64,000 nucleotides of DNA from Nannobrachium achirus. Taxonomy: Eukaryota; Chordata; Actinopteri; Myctophiformes; Myctophidae. The notes below the pieces were generated by a model, which saw nothing but the letters and a program-made list of their open reading frames with translations, made no database searches and was not told the DNA's origin. Position numbers and translations under genes: made by a program. This document shows positions 53,124 to 62,334 of the stretch, piece by piece. The stretch spans positions 46,856,169 to 46,920,168 of the forward strand of contig OY997639.1 in assembly GCA_963921795.1 (NCBI GenBank), in the 5' to 3' direction. Positions within the stretch are counted from its first letter, which is position 1. Every line of letters starts with the position of its first letter.

Positions 53124-54114
53124 CCCTAAGGCCAGGGACGAATATGTGAAGACATGTGCTCTGATTTATGGACTTAAAAAGTAGAGGGCCTTAATTTATT
53201 TACTCAGATCGTCATGGGATTATGGAACTGTGACTCCAGTAAATACCCAGTAAAAAACCTTTTGAATGACTAAGGCGGGACTTGAAGAGACTGTAAAAAT
53301 AGGCACTGCTTTGGTGAACTTTACTTCCAATTCACAGCTACTTTCCTTGACCGCGCTTTGGTGAAGTGCTCAATGCTTTGGATTTGCTTTTGGCATTACT
53401 ATTGTATTCTGTCATAGAATATTTTGATTCTGAAACAGCGCCACACAGACTCTCACGTGGTCAGACTTACACCATCAATTCCCGCTTTGCAATTGTAATT
53501 CTTATTGATTGAAAAAAATAATAATAATAAGACCTGACATTCTGATTAGTTGAGAGGTATTCTAAGTGTGCCAATATTTGAAAAACTAATGACCTGCCTG
53601 CGTGACTATAGGTGGCTATATAGCCATTAGGCTGCAGGTTCCGACAGTGTTTATAGCATATCATACACACAAGCAACGAATGTATGTGTGAATTGTTGGA
53701 AAAATAAAATAAAAACTATATTTTTTATATAATTTACACAGGGCCCACCAGGCGGCGGGCCCTGGCGCTTAAGCACAGGTTAGTCCAATGATTAATCCGG
53801 GCCTGCACTTAGGCACCTTGGATCGGTGATCCGATTTTGGATTGTTTTTAATTAAATCAAATTAATCTAAACTCGGGCGTGGCAGCCTGGACCAACGGGA
53901 ATATCTCTGTAAATGATTAATAATTAATGGTCGGACTCGATTTGGGTCAGACACAATGCTGTTCAAAAAAACAAAATCTGCCCGATTCCAGTCCTATTGT
54001 GAAGATCATCATTGATGCTTTTTATCTGTCAGGGTCTTCAGCAATTTATCACCTCTCTGTTCTTTAATTCTTCATCCATCAATTCAGGGTAAGTAAAGGC
54101 TACATGAGTAGATG
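53124..54114. other. Non-coding stretch before the receptor duplication
   Basis: AT-rich. No gene recognised. Confidence 0.4.
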
Positions 54115-54227
54115 ATAAACAAATGATCCCTACGTTGCTGTTGCCCAAGTTTATCCAACCATGGACAAAGTTTGCATAATGACCGGGTGATTGTTATTTC
54201 CATGGGATGGAATAACCATTAAAATAA

Positions 54228-54369
54228 TGCTTCTCGGACCTCAGAGCTCTGAAACAGCCTGGACCAGGAGAAGGACAGAGGGACAGTGGGGAGGGAAACA
54301 CTATGAAGAGAAGGGCTTTTAAAATTATTCTCATCAGCTTGATAGTAATGCTATTGACTACAATGAGCT
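54228..54369 (+). pseudogene. Partial receptor fragment (ICL3 to mid-TM6) in the 5' region of gene 1
   Basis: This 142-bp segment matches gene 1 at about 55245-55387. It begins within the codons for CFSVLRALK and runs in frame for 47 codons through the QPGPGEGQRD loop and the start of helix 6, then hits TAA at 54369-54371. It differs from both full genes in helix 6 (reads IVMLLTTMS), so it may derive from a third paralogue or an older copy. The equivalent place in copy 2 (after TAACCATTAAA at about 59769) has no such segment. It cannot make a receptor. It sits just downstream of where a promoter would be expected. Confidence 0.88.
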
Positions 54370-54389
54370 AAAGTATATGGCGTGAGGAG

Positions 54390-54701
54390 GGAATGGAATG
54401 GTTAGAGGAGGTCAAGTAGAGAGTTCATCATTTGGAGGATTTGCTATCAGGAAGACCGTCTGAAGAATAGACTTCACCAAAACACCCAAATCAGAGATCT
54501 GAGACTCTCTGCTGGCATCCAAAACGTGAGATCACTTTGACCTTGTGTTCATTGTTCATTAGAATAGTTGTTTTCATTAGAACATTGCCAAGAGTTGTTC
54601 AAAAATGTTTCGTTGTGTCATTGTTATATTCAGTTAACTGCACTCAAATACATTATGTTTTTCTCTTTTGAACCAGTTGCAGGACACACTACAGCCTTAA
54701 G
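54390..54701 (+). other. Putative non-coding 5' exon, intron and exon 2 start, receptor gene 1
   Basis: AACGTGAGATC gives a good donor at 54525/54526 and CTCTTTTGAACCAG a good acceptor ending at 54676, making an intron of about 151 bp. Translation would begin 25 bases into the second exon. Donor and acceptor are conserved in copy 2. The transcription start was not located. Confidence 0.6.
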
Positions 54702-55532
54702 ATGATCGATGACACTCTTGGAAATGGCACCAACTCCTCCATCCCCTTCATATCCACAAAAGACGACACCATTCTGGCACTACTAACTGCTTTGAACTCT
54801 ATCAACATCATCCTTGGTCTCCCCATCAACAGCTACGTTGTGTGGCTGATACTGAGTGGAGCTGGTGGGACGATAGCCTCAGAGTTCTTTCATCTCAACC
54901 TGACTGTTTCCATGATCATCTCTTCCCTGGTCTCTGTCTTTTACATAGCAGGGCTCTTCACAAAAAACAATATTTTAAGCTTTATTGCAGCCTTTGCTTT
55001 TTATGGTCTTTACTATTTCTCTGGTCCATCATTCCAGTGTTGTATCTGTGTGGAGCGTTACATAGCGGTGGTTCACCCTGTGGTTTTTCTCAGGTACAAA
55101 GCTCTTCGGTACAGGGTGGCCTGTTGTTGTGTTGTCTGGCTGATGGTGCTCGCATTCAGCTCAACTAAGTTTTGGTCAGTAACAGTGTTGCATTACATCT
55201 CTCTGGGCTTTGACATTGTGTGCATTTCTGTGGTGTCTTTCTGCTGCTTCTCGGTCCTCAGAGCTCTGAAACAGCCTGGACCAGGAGAAGGACAGAGGGA
55301 CAGTGGGGAGGGAAACGACATGAAGAGAAGGGCTTTTAAAATTATTCTGATCAGCTTGATAATAATGGCAGTAACTACACTGAGTCTTATTACTTATGAT
55401 GTGGCTATCATAGTAATTAATTCCATCATAGTTACTACCATTACAGGTATAATCGCTGTGATGACAGGGTTTGCTCACCCTTTGCTCTTCATCTACAAAG
55501 CTGGGAAACTGCCTTGCTTCAAGGGGTTCTGA
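54702..55532 (+). CDS. Class A-like seven-helix receptor, gene 1
   Basis: A 276-residue intronless frame with seven hydrophobic segments (about 24-51, 62-86, 91-121, 138-160, 163-188, 211-236, 238-265), a short N-terminus with two N-glycosylation sites (N8, N11) and a very short tail. Class A traits: GLPINS in helix 1 (N43), ERY at 118-120, W146 in helix 4. Odd: the helix 2 aspartate position is M71. No cysteine stands at the top of helix 3 or in the second outer loop, so the usual disulfide is absent. Helix 6 lacks the CWxP proline, and NPxxY reads HPLLF (259-263). The HPVVFLRYKALRYRVAC stretch after ERY is typical of teleost-expanded orphan receptors. Ligand and subfamily are unknown. It acts presumably at the plasma membrane; odour or immune-lipid sensing would be guesses. 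ATG at 54702 follows the predicted acceptor by 25 bases. It is a tandem paralogue of 60130-60966. Confidence 0.88.
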   Translation: MIDDTLGNGTNSSIPFISTKDDTILALLTALNSINIILGLPINSYVVWLILSGAGGTIASEFFHLNLTVSMIISSLVSVFYIAGLFTKNNILSFIAAFAFYGLYYFSGPSFQCCICVERYIAVVHPVVFLRYKALRYRVACCCVVWLMVLAFSSTKFWSVTVLHYISLGFDIVCISVVSFCCFSVLRALKQPGPGEGQRDSGEGNDMKRRAFKIILISLIIMAVTTLSLITYDVAIIVINSIIVTTITGIIAVMTGFAHPLLFIYKAGKLPCFKGF

Positions 55533-55707
55533 AAGCAGGATAGATCTCTTATCAGACCTTTGTGTAATATTGTTTTAAATCTAAACTAAATATTCTGTTG
55601 TGTCAGAGAAACTGATTCAAATTATTCAGTTATTTTTATTGTTTATGTTTATTGAATAACTCATGGATCAGAAACATTTATTATGACATTGTAATTGTAT
55701 ACAATAT
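55533..55707 (+). other. 3' flank of receptor gene 1 up to the transposon
   Basis: Nearly identical to 60967-61140. No AATAAA or ATTAAA occurs here. The first AATAAA downstream of the stop is at 55960-55965, inside the inserted transposon. Confidence 0.7.
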
Positions 55708-57859
55708 CAGACCTGCCAACCCTGGCAAATCTTTTTGAGTACTCCCGTGCGGCGCCCGCAGCGCCCGCGCAGCGCCCGCGCAGCGCCCGCGGTGCAAATT
55801 TTGTGGTTTTCCCGCACAAAACAGTGTATATTTTGGGGGGTTCCACGCGCCTTTTTGGGTGGGACCTTTACAGTTATGTTAACAAAATTTCACACCAGAA
55901 ATGTAGCACATTGCATGTCTTGACTTACACTAATAGGAGGAGGCAAGATCAACCTTTTAAATAAAAATGCCATTTGGTCTGGAGAAAAAGTAGGCTAGTA
56001 TTACCAGGCAATACAGTAATGTTGCTTTGGCAATATTGTTGACAAATCCTTAATAAAATATATTAACTGCACTTGCTCAGAGTTAGTTAACAATAGACTA
56101 GCAAAACAGTCTCACCAGTGACTTAATGAATGAACATACATCAACATAATCATGTTATTCAAATAGCAAAATAGCTTTACATTGTCAGGTAGGCTATTTA
56201 CCTTTAAATATTTACCTGTGTCTTTGTTAAACATTGTTAATTGAGCAGCCTAAATAAAACCACCTTTCTGTGCATGATTTGCATGAAGTTGAAAGTATTC
56301 AACTCATGTAGGTTTCTATTGCATTCATTAAAATAGGCCTACATTGTGTATAGCAGGGGTCTTCAACGTTTTCAGGCCGGGGACCCCCAAACTGATGGAG
56401 AGATGGAGCAGGGACCCCCTACCACCTCGTAGGGTGGGGGGGGGGGGGGTGGGGGCTACGACATATCGTAGGGTGGGGGGGTGGGGGCTACGACATATTT
56501 TTTATTTTAAACATGTACAAGTTACAGCGAGCAGGGTGGGCCGTACCACTACCATTTCTAAATATACTACTTATTAACTGAGAACCAATGTCAATAATAT
56601 CAACAATCTGTCAATTGCATAGTAATCATGTATTCAAGCTATTCAAAATGGATAGAATCATGATTTATTTTTTAACATAAATGTGAAAAATGAAAAAAAA
56701 AAATTGAAATCTTTTTTTTTTTTTTTTTTTGGCAATAATTTCGCGGACCCCCTGCAGTACCTCCGCGGACCCCCTAGGGGTCGCGGACCCCCTGTTGAAG
56801 ACCCCTGGTGTATAGATCAAATACCTTCTAGTCTGTATATTCATTCATAGAGGATACAGGCTACTCATTGTTAACAAACCATTAATGTCTTCATATATTC
56901 ACAGGTGATAAATAACTTGTTCACCTTTAATGTTTTTGACAATACACATAGTCCCCCTAATTCCTTCATTCATACTCATTTAGAGATAGTGGAACAGGGA
57001 GCCCAGTATTTTATTTTCATTCGTTTGGATCTTTACTCTAAAGCCTAATCATGGTCAATGTATGCTACAGTTCATTGTACCTGGTCACAAGTTTTGACAT
57101 TTCCCGACTTCGCTCACGTGCAACACCGTCGTATGACGAAGTATAACACAGGCTTCATACACAACAAGCTGTCGCGGGGGCGACCGCAGTTTAATAGTAT
57201 AATATTATTGATTCACTTGATTAAAACCCTAACCGCGTCGCGGAGAGGAGCGACAACAACATAACAACCATTTCATTCTCACCATCGTGGCTGCTGACAT
57301 GTGAATTCACCTTAGCTGAGTGTTATCTTAATATATTACCTGTTAGTCAGACTACTACTCGCACGGCAGCATTGTAGGGGCGACACCAACGACTCGCACA
57401 ACACGGCCATTCTCCGTTTATCTTCTTTATAAATTAATCGTATTAATATCGCCGTTGTACAAACCGGGCGGCGATAGCTATGAGATGAGATGAGTAGCTT
57501 CTTATTATAACTCTATGATGAGTAGCGTAAGTGTACATGCTGCACCGCGCTGAAAACCCAAAACAGACTAATGGCATCCGGTTAAATTCTTCTTCTGCCG
57601 AAAAAAACGAGCATATCTTCTGTTCTAGTGCTCCCCAGCGCCATGCGCCCCATTCACACACCATTCAAGTGGTGCCTGGGAGGAACTACACGGCAGGTTG
57701 CAAAAATCTTCGCCTCGTTTGCTGCTGCAGAATGTGTTGTTATACCACGCCGCGCCCATCCCCCGAAGTTGCGTAGCAATGAGGGGAAATATCGTACCTG
57801 CGTACAGAGCCTTAAAATGCGTGCTTAGTACGCAAAATGTGTACGGGTTGGCAGGTCTG
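55708..57859. mobile_element. 2152-bp TIR transposon with 6-bp target duplication
   Basis: The ends CAGACCTGCCAACCC and GGGTTGGCAGGTCTG are perfect 15-bp inverted repeats. CAATAT directly flanks both sides (55702-55707, 57860-57865), and the paralogous site in copy 2 (about 61134-61139) is uninterrupted with a single CAATAT. A GC-rich array of CGCAGCGCCCG type lies at about 55749-55795. No transposase-like frame was found, so it is non-autonomous. A 6-bp duplication is unusual for hAT (8), mariner (TA) or piggyBac (TTAA). IS3EU- or Dada-like origin is possible but unproven. Confidence 0.85.
56354..56807 (+). mobile_element. hAT-like element (454 bp) nested in the TIR transposon
   Basis: Starts CAGGGGTCTTCAACG and ends GTTGAAGACCCCTG, flanked by perfect 8-bp GTGTATAG (56346-56353, 56808-56815). 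The body has GGACCCCCT motifs, a tandem GGGGCTACGACATAT segment and a poly-T run. Confidence 0.92.
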
Positions 57860-57865
57860 CAATAT

Positions 57866-58875
57866 TGTTCAAATCATGTTACAAAAAAGTGCATGTAATT
57901 ATTAATTGTAAAAAAGAAAACAATGACTTCTCAAGTTCACTCTTATAGCAGGTGATATGACACCACTTTATCTGAAATGATTGTTGGTGAATATTTAACC
58001 ATCAGATCATGTGTGTTCTATTTCTATTGATCAGAGGTGTGATCAAATGGTTATAGCTTACATGTGGTTAAAAGTTTAGACATGGTTTTGATGTGGTTTA
58101 ATTACTTATTTCATGATTAGTGTTTGGTACAGGATCTGTGAAGATTGTCTAAATAATGTAACCTGCTAATGAACTACCTTTAATTCATTCATCTTTACAT
58201 ATATCTACATTATGATTGTGATTGGAAAACAAAATAAAAATCTATTAAGGAAAGATATTTTGTTAATGGGTTTTTATCTGAGAGAACTACAAAGAGACAA
58301 AAAGGCAAGAAACCTCATAAGCTCATTAATGTATTATCAACATAGAAACATTAGTCTGATCTTCCCATTGTATACATTTTAACTAAAGGGCACTGCTCGG
58401 AGCACAGGCCTTCGCCAGGCTGGGTGGCCTACCCTTGGGCTGTGTCCATCGTAGGTTAGAGCCAAAGGGATGTGAGGAAACTGCAGGTGTAAATAATTTA
58501 AACAATAATAACAAAGAAAAAAAGGCAAACATATTATAAACAGAGGTGGCTCCCGGCTTCAAAGGTATAACAACGTATACATAGCACCAGGTCTAAATGG
58601 GTTAACACCCACCTGACAACGAGGCATACCTAATGCTGGTGGGTGTGTGGCCACATAAAACATAATTTTAACTCTTTCTGTACACTATTGTGGAAAGAAA
58701 GGGGATCATGGCACCCCATCTTTAAATCTTTAAACCGCAACTCAAATCACACTTCCGTGAATTCCTTCCTGTGCGAATTCCGTCCTGCTAGGCGTCTTAC
58801 TGGTAGTATAGTTTGTTGATTACTTTTGTTGCAGTAATGCTTCAATTCTTCTTCTTTTTTCTTAGGTGTTGAAAA
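57866..58875 (+). repeat. 3' flank of copy 1, shared with copy 2
   Basis: Matches 61140-61790, then 62186-62334, then 63460-63720 across copy 2's insertions. Includes a CACTGCTCGGAGCACAGGCC segment near 58390 that resembles the end of the 'tatagcgccacc' elements. No gene seen. Confidence 0.75.
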
Positions 58876-59403
58876 GTAGGGATGAATAAGAATATATTCG
58901 GCCACCGAATATATTCAGATGAATAGTGCAAAAAAAAGCATATTTGGCTTTTGGCCGAATAGATTTTATGGACGAATAAATATTACTGAATATTACCGAA
59001 TACTATCGAATACTACTTTTATTTTATTTATTTATTTATTTATTTATGTATGTTTATTTGTTTTATTTTATTTTTTACATTGATATTTCCTTATTATGAA
59101 GTAATTCAACTGTATGGCATGTTAATATTTTGAGTCTTTTATTACCAATTTACAATACAATATTACATAAATAATTCTACACAATAAATACATATATGTT
59201 TTAAATAACTGATTTCAATATGGACCATTATAGGTTTTGTCATAATCATGTAGCTCTAAAAAAGAGGCACAGCCATGACAGCAATGTGTACACATTTATA
59301 TATAATTAAAAATGTGGCTATTTGGTATTCGGTTTTCAGCCAAGTGTTTCCAATATTCGGTATTCAGTTTCGGCCAAGAATTTTCCTCTTGGTACATCCC
59401 TAC
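58876..59403. mobile_element. Probable hAT-like element (~528 bp)
   Basis: GTAGGGATGAATAAGAATAT at the left and CTTGGTACATCCCTAC at the right share inverted GTAGGGATG ends. The body has repeated ATTCGG/CCGAAT motifs. Flanking 8-mers match only partly (TTGAAAAG/CTAAAAAG). The element is also in copy 2 (from about 63736), so it predates the duplication. Confidence 0.6.
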
Positions 59404-59647
59404 TAAAAAGTTCTTAAAACTCACCAAAACATCTGCTGGAATTGCATGACAATGTCGAGTCCAGAGTGTGGACACATATCAGAATGTTTGAATGATAACA
59501 CAATATAAAATAAAGTGTCCAGGACATTAGCTATGTATGTTTAGTTTGTCTACCTGTAGATATTTAGAACATAATATGTTATGTTGTAATAGACAATAAC
59601 ACAGTTTAATTAATAATACTGCTCCAATGTCACGCTGCTTACTTTAA
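59404..59647. other. Spacer between duplication copies
   Basis: No gene. May have a counterpart beyond the window end. Confidence 0.4.
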
Positions 59648-59741
59648 ATAAACAAATTATTGTCCTGCTGTTGTTGCCTGAGGTTATCCAACCAAGGGCC
59701 GGCGCTGGTGAAATCGTGACAAAGTTTGGCGACTGTCTGGA

Positions 59742-59748
59742 TATAAAT
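59742..59748 (+). promoter_or_regulatory. TATA-like box upstream of receptor gene 2
   Basis: GGATATAAATTTCCATGG contains TATAAAT. The aligned site in copy 1 reads GATTGTTATTTCC and lacks it. It sits about 215 bp before the predicted 5' splice donor. The transcription start was not seen. Confidence 0.35.
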
Positions 59749-59789
59749 TTCCATGGAATAACCATTAAACGAAATATGAAAATGTTTAA

Positions 59790-60129
59790 AGCAATATAAT
59801 AATCAGAAGGAGGAGGAGGGAAGGGAATGGTTAGAGGAGGTGAAGTAGAGAGTTCATCATTTGGAGGATTTGCTATCAGCAAGACAGTGACCGTCTGAAG
59901 AAGAGACTTCACCAAAATACCCGACTCAGAGATCTGAGACTCTCTGCTGGCATCCAAGACGTGAGATCACTTTAACATTGTGTTCATTTTTCATTAGAAT
60001 ATTTGTTTTCAGACTAGTTGTTCAAAAATGTATTTTTGTGTCAATGTTAAATTCAGATAACTGTCCTCAAATCCAGCCATTATGTTTTTCTCTTCTGAAC
60101 CAGTTGTAGCGCACCCGCATAGCCTTAAG
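59790..60129 (+). other. Putative non-coding 5' exon, intron and exon 2 start, receptor gene 2
   Basis: Donor AGACGTGAGATC at 59960/59961 and acceptor CTCTTCTGAACCAG ending at 60103, intron about 143 bp, same positions as in copy 1. The frame upstream of 60130 is open to an ATG at 60082, but that ATG lies inside this intron and has no counterpart in copy 1, so it is not used as the start. Confidence 0.6.
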
Positions 60130-60966
60130 ATGATCGAGATGGACACACTACAGGGAAATGGCACCAACTCCTCCATCCCCTTCGTATCCACAGAAGACGA
60201 CACCATTCTGGCAATACAAACTGCTTGGAGCTCTATCAACATCATCCTGGGTCTCCCCATCAACAGCTACGTTGTGTGGCTGATACTGAGTGGAGCTGGT
60301 GGGACGATAGCCTCAGAGTTCTTTCATCTCAACCTGACTGTTTCCATGATCATCTCTTCCCTGGTCTCTGTCTTTTACATAGCAGTGCTCTTCACAAACA
60401 ACAATATTTTAAGCTTTATTTCAAACTTTGCTTTTTATGGTCTTTACTATTTCTCTGGTCCATCATTCCAGTGTTGTATCTGTGTGGAGCGTTACATAGC
60501 GGTGGTTCACCCTGTGGTTTTTCTCAGGTACAAAGCACTTCGGTACAGGGTGGCCTGTTGCTGTGTTGTCTGGCTGATGGTGCTCGCATTCAGCTCAACT
60601 ATGTTTTGGTTAGTAACAATGTTGCATTACATCTCTCTGGGCTTTGACATTGTGTGCATTTCTGTGGTGTCTTTCTGCTGCTTCTCGGTCCTCAGAGCTC
60701 TGAAACAGCCTGGACCAGGAGAAGGACAGAGGGACAGTGGGGAGGGAAACGACATGAAGAGAAGGGCTTTTAAAATTATTCTGATCAGCTTGATAATAAT
60801 GGCAGTAACTATTCTGAGTCTTATTACTTATGGTGTGGCTATCATAGTAATTAATTCCATCATAGTTACTACCATCACAGGTATAATCGCTGTGATGACA
60901 GGGTTTGCTCACCCTTTGCTCTTCATCTACAAAGCTGGGAAACTGCCTTGCTTCAAGGTTTTCTGA
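60130..60966 (+). CDS. Class A-like seven-helix receptor, gene 2
   Basis: A 278-residue paralogue of 54702-55532, with the same seven helices, ERY motif, HPLLF in helix 7, no helix 3 cysteine, and methionine at the usual helix 2 aspartate position. By eye it differs from gene 1 at about 16 aligned residues plus the extreme N-terminus. In gene 1 numbering these are 17, 20, 27, 28, 31, 32, 84, 88, 96, 97, 156, 159, 162, 225, 233 and 275. All but 225 and the tail position 275 lie in outer loops or the outer ends of helices, while all intracellular loops are identical. Only about four silent changes were noticed. A longer reading from 60082 would add 16 residues but starts inside the predicted intron. 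A second in-frame ATG at 60139 is a possible alternative. Ligand unknown. Confidence 0.88.
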   Translation: MIEMDTLQGNGTNSSIPFVSTEDDTILAIQTAWSSINIILGLPINSYVVWLILSGAGGTIASEFFHLNLTVSMIISSLVSVFYIAVLFTNNNILSFISNFAFYGLYYFSGPSFQCCICVERYIAVVHPVVFLRYKALRYRVACCCVVWLMVLAFSSTMFWLVTMLHYISLGFDIVCISVVSFCCFSVLRALKQPGPGEGQRDSGEGNDMKRRAFKIILISLIIMAVTILSLITYGVAIIVINSIIVTTITGIIAVMTGFAHPLLFIYKAGKLPCFKVF

Positions 60967-61790
60967 AAGCAGGATAGATCTCTTATCAGACCTTTGTGTA
61001 ATATTGTTTTAAATCTAAACTAAATATTCTGTTGTCAGAGAAACTGATTGAAATGATTCAGTTATTTATATTGTTTATGTTTATTGAATAACTCATGGAT
61101 CAGAAACATTTATTATGACATTGTAATTGTATACAATATTGTTCAAGTCATGTTACAAAAAAGTGTGTGTAATTATTAATTGTAAAAAATATAACAATGA
61201 CTTCTCAAGTTCACTCTTATAGCAGGTGATATGACACCACTTTATCTGAAATGATTGTTGGTGAATATTTAACCGTCAGATCATGTGTGTTCTATTTCTA
61301 TTGATCAGAGGTGTGATCAAATGGTTATATACATGTGGTTAAAAGTTTAGACATGGTTTTGATGTGGTTTAATTACTTATTTCATGATTAGTGTTTGGTA
61401 CAGGATCTGGGAAGATTGTCTAAATAATGTAACCTGCTAATGAACTACTTTTAATTCATTCATCTTTACATATATCTACATTATGATTGTGATTGGAAAA
61501 CAAAATAAAAATCTATTAAGGAAACATATTTTGTTAATGGGTTTTTATCTGAGAGAACTACAAAGAGACAAAAAGGCAAGAAACCTCATAAGCTCATTAA
61601 TGTATTATCAACATAGAAACATTAGTCTGATCTTCCCATTGTATACATTTTAACTAAAGGGCACTGCTCGGAGCACAAGCCTTCGCCAGGCTGGGTGGCC
61701 TACCCTTGGGCTGTGTCCATTGTAGGTTACAGCCAAACTGATGTGAGGAAACTGCAGGTGTAAATAATTTAAACAACAATAACAAAGAAA
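60967..61790 (+). other. 3' flank of receptor gene 2
   Basis: Uninterrupted counterpart of 55533-55707 plus 57866-58530. The first AATAAA after the stop is at 61504-61509. No other gene seen. Confidence 0.6.
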
Positions 61791-61949
61791 AAATCACACC
61801 CGTGTGAACTGAGCGGTGGTCGTGGAGGCTGCGCAACAGCAAAACAAATATATACCTGTATATATATAAATAATAAAAAATATTAAAACAATATTAAACA
61901 AAATATTAATAATAAAATGCATGTCACTCAGGCCGCCACTGGTCCATCC

Positions 61950-62041
<92 letters not shown>

Positions 62042-62190
62042 TCTGGTCTGGTCTGGCCTGAACAACAGCGCCCCTCCCTTAACATGTGTGGTCAAAAAAG
62101 GTGGTGCAGGCTACAGACAGACAGACAGACAGACACGCAGACATACCCACACACACGGCCACGTATAGGAGCGTTGTGACCACCGCTCAA
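61791..62190. repeat. Microsatellite-bearing insertion in copy 2
   Basis: Absent from the corresponding point of copy 1 (about 58520). Shares GAGCGGTGGT, CTCAGGCCGCCACTGGT, (CAGA)n, CGGCCACG and GTGACCACCGCTCAAAA with 46545-46950 in the same order. Confidence 0.7.
61952..62040. repeat. (GT)n microsatellite
   Basis: Pure GT array of about 44 units inside the copy 2 insertion. Confidence 0.98.
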
Positions 62191-62334
62191 AAAAGGCAAA
62201 CATATTATAAACAGTGGTGGCTCCCAACTTCAAAGGTATAACAACGTATACATAGCACCAGGTCTAAATGGGTTAACACCCACCTGACAACGAGGCATAC
62301 CTAATGCTGGTGGGTGTGGCCACATAAAAAATAA

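Larger units (their letters stand above)
54115..59160 (+). repeat. Tandem segmental duplication, copy 1
   Basis: Promoter/5' region, receptor gene and 3' flank match 59648-64000 in the same order and orientation. The alignment is interrupted by a receptor fragment (54228-54369) and a transposon (55708-57859) in this copy, and by a microsatellite-bearing insertion (about 61790-62190) and a repeat insertion (62335-63459) in the other. The right limit is a minimum: copy 2 runs off the window. Confidence 0.9.

Noticed and set aside
55176..55478. Minus-strand 100-codon frames opposite both receptors (also 60610-60912)
   Set aside because: Shadows of the sense coding sequence, with no independent support.
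57531..57898. Overlapping frames in the right part of the 2.15-kb transposon
   Set aside because: Short, mutually overlapping, no transposase motif such as a DDE/D triad visible.
60082..60129. 16-residue N-terminal extension of receptor gene 2
   Set aside because: The upstream ATG lies inside the predicted intron (acceptor ends at 60103) and copy 1 has no equivalent. The conserved start is the ATG at 60130.
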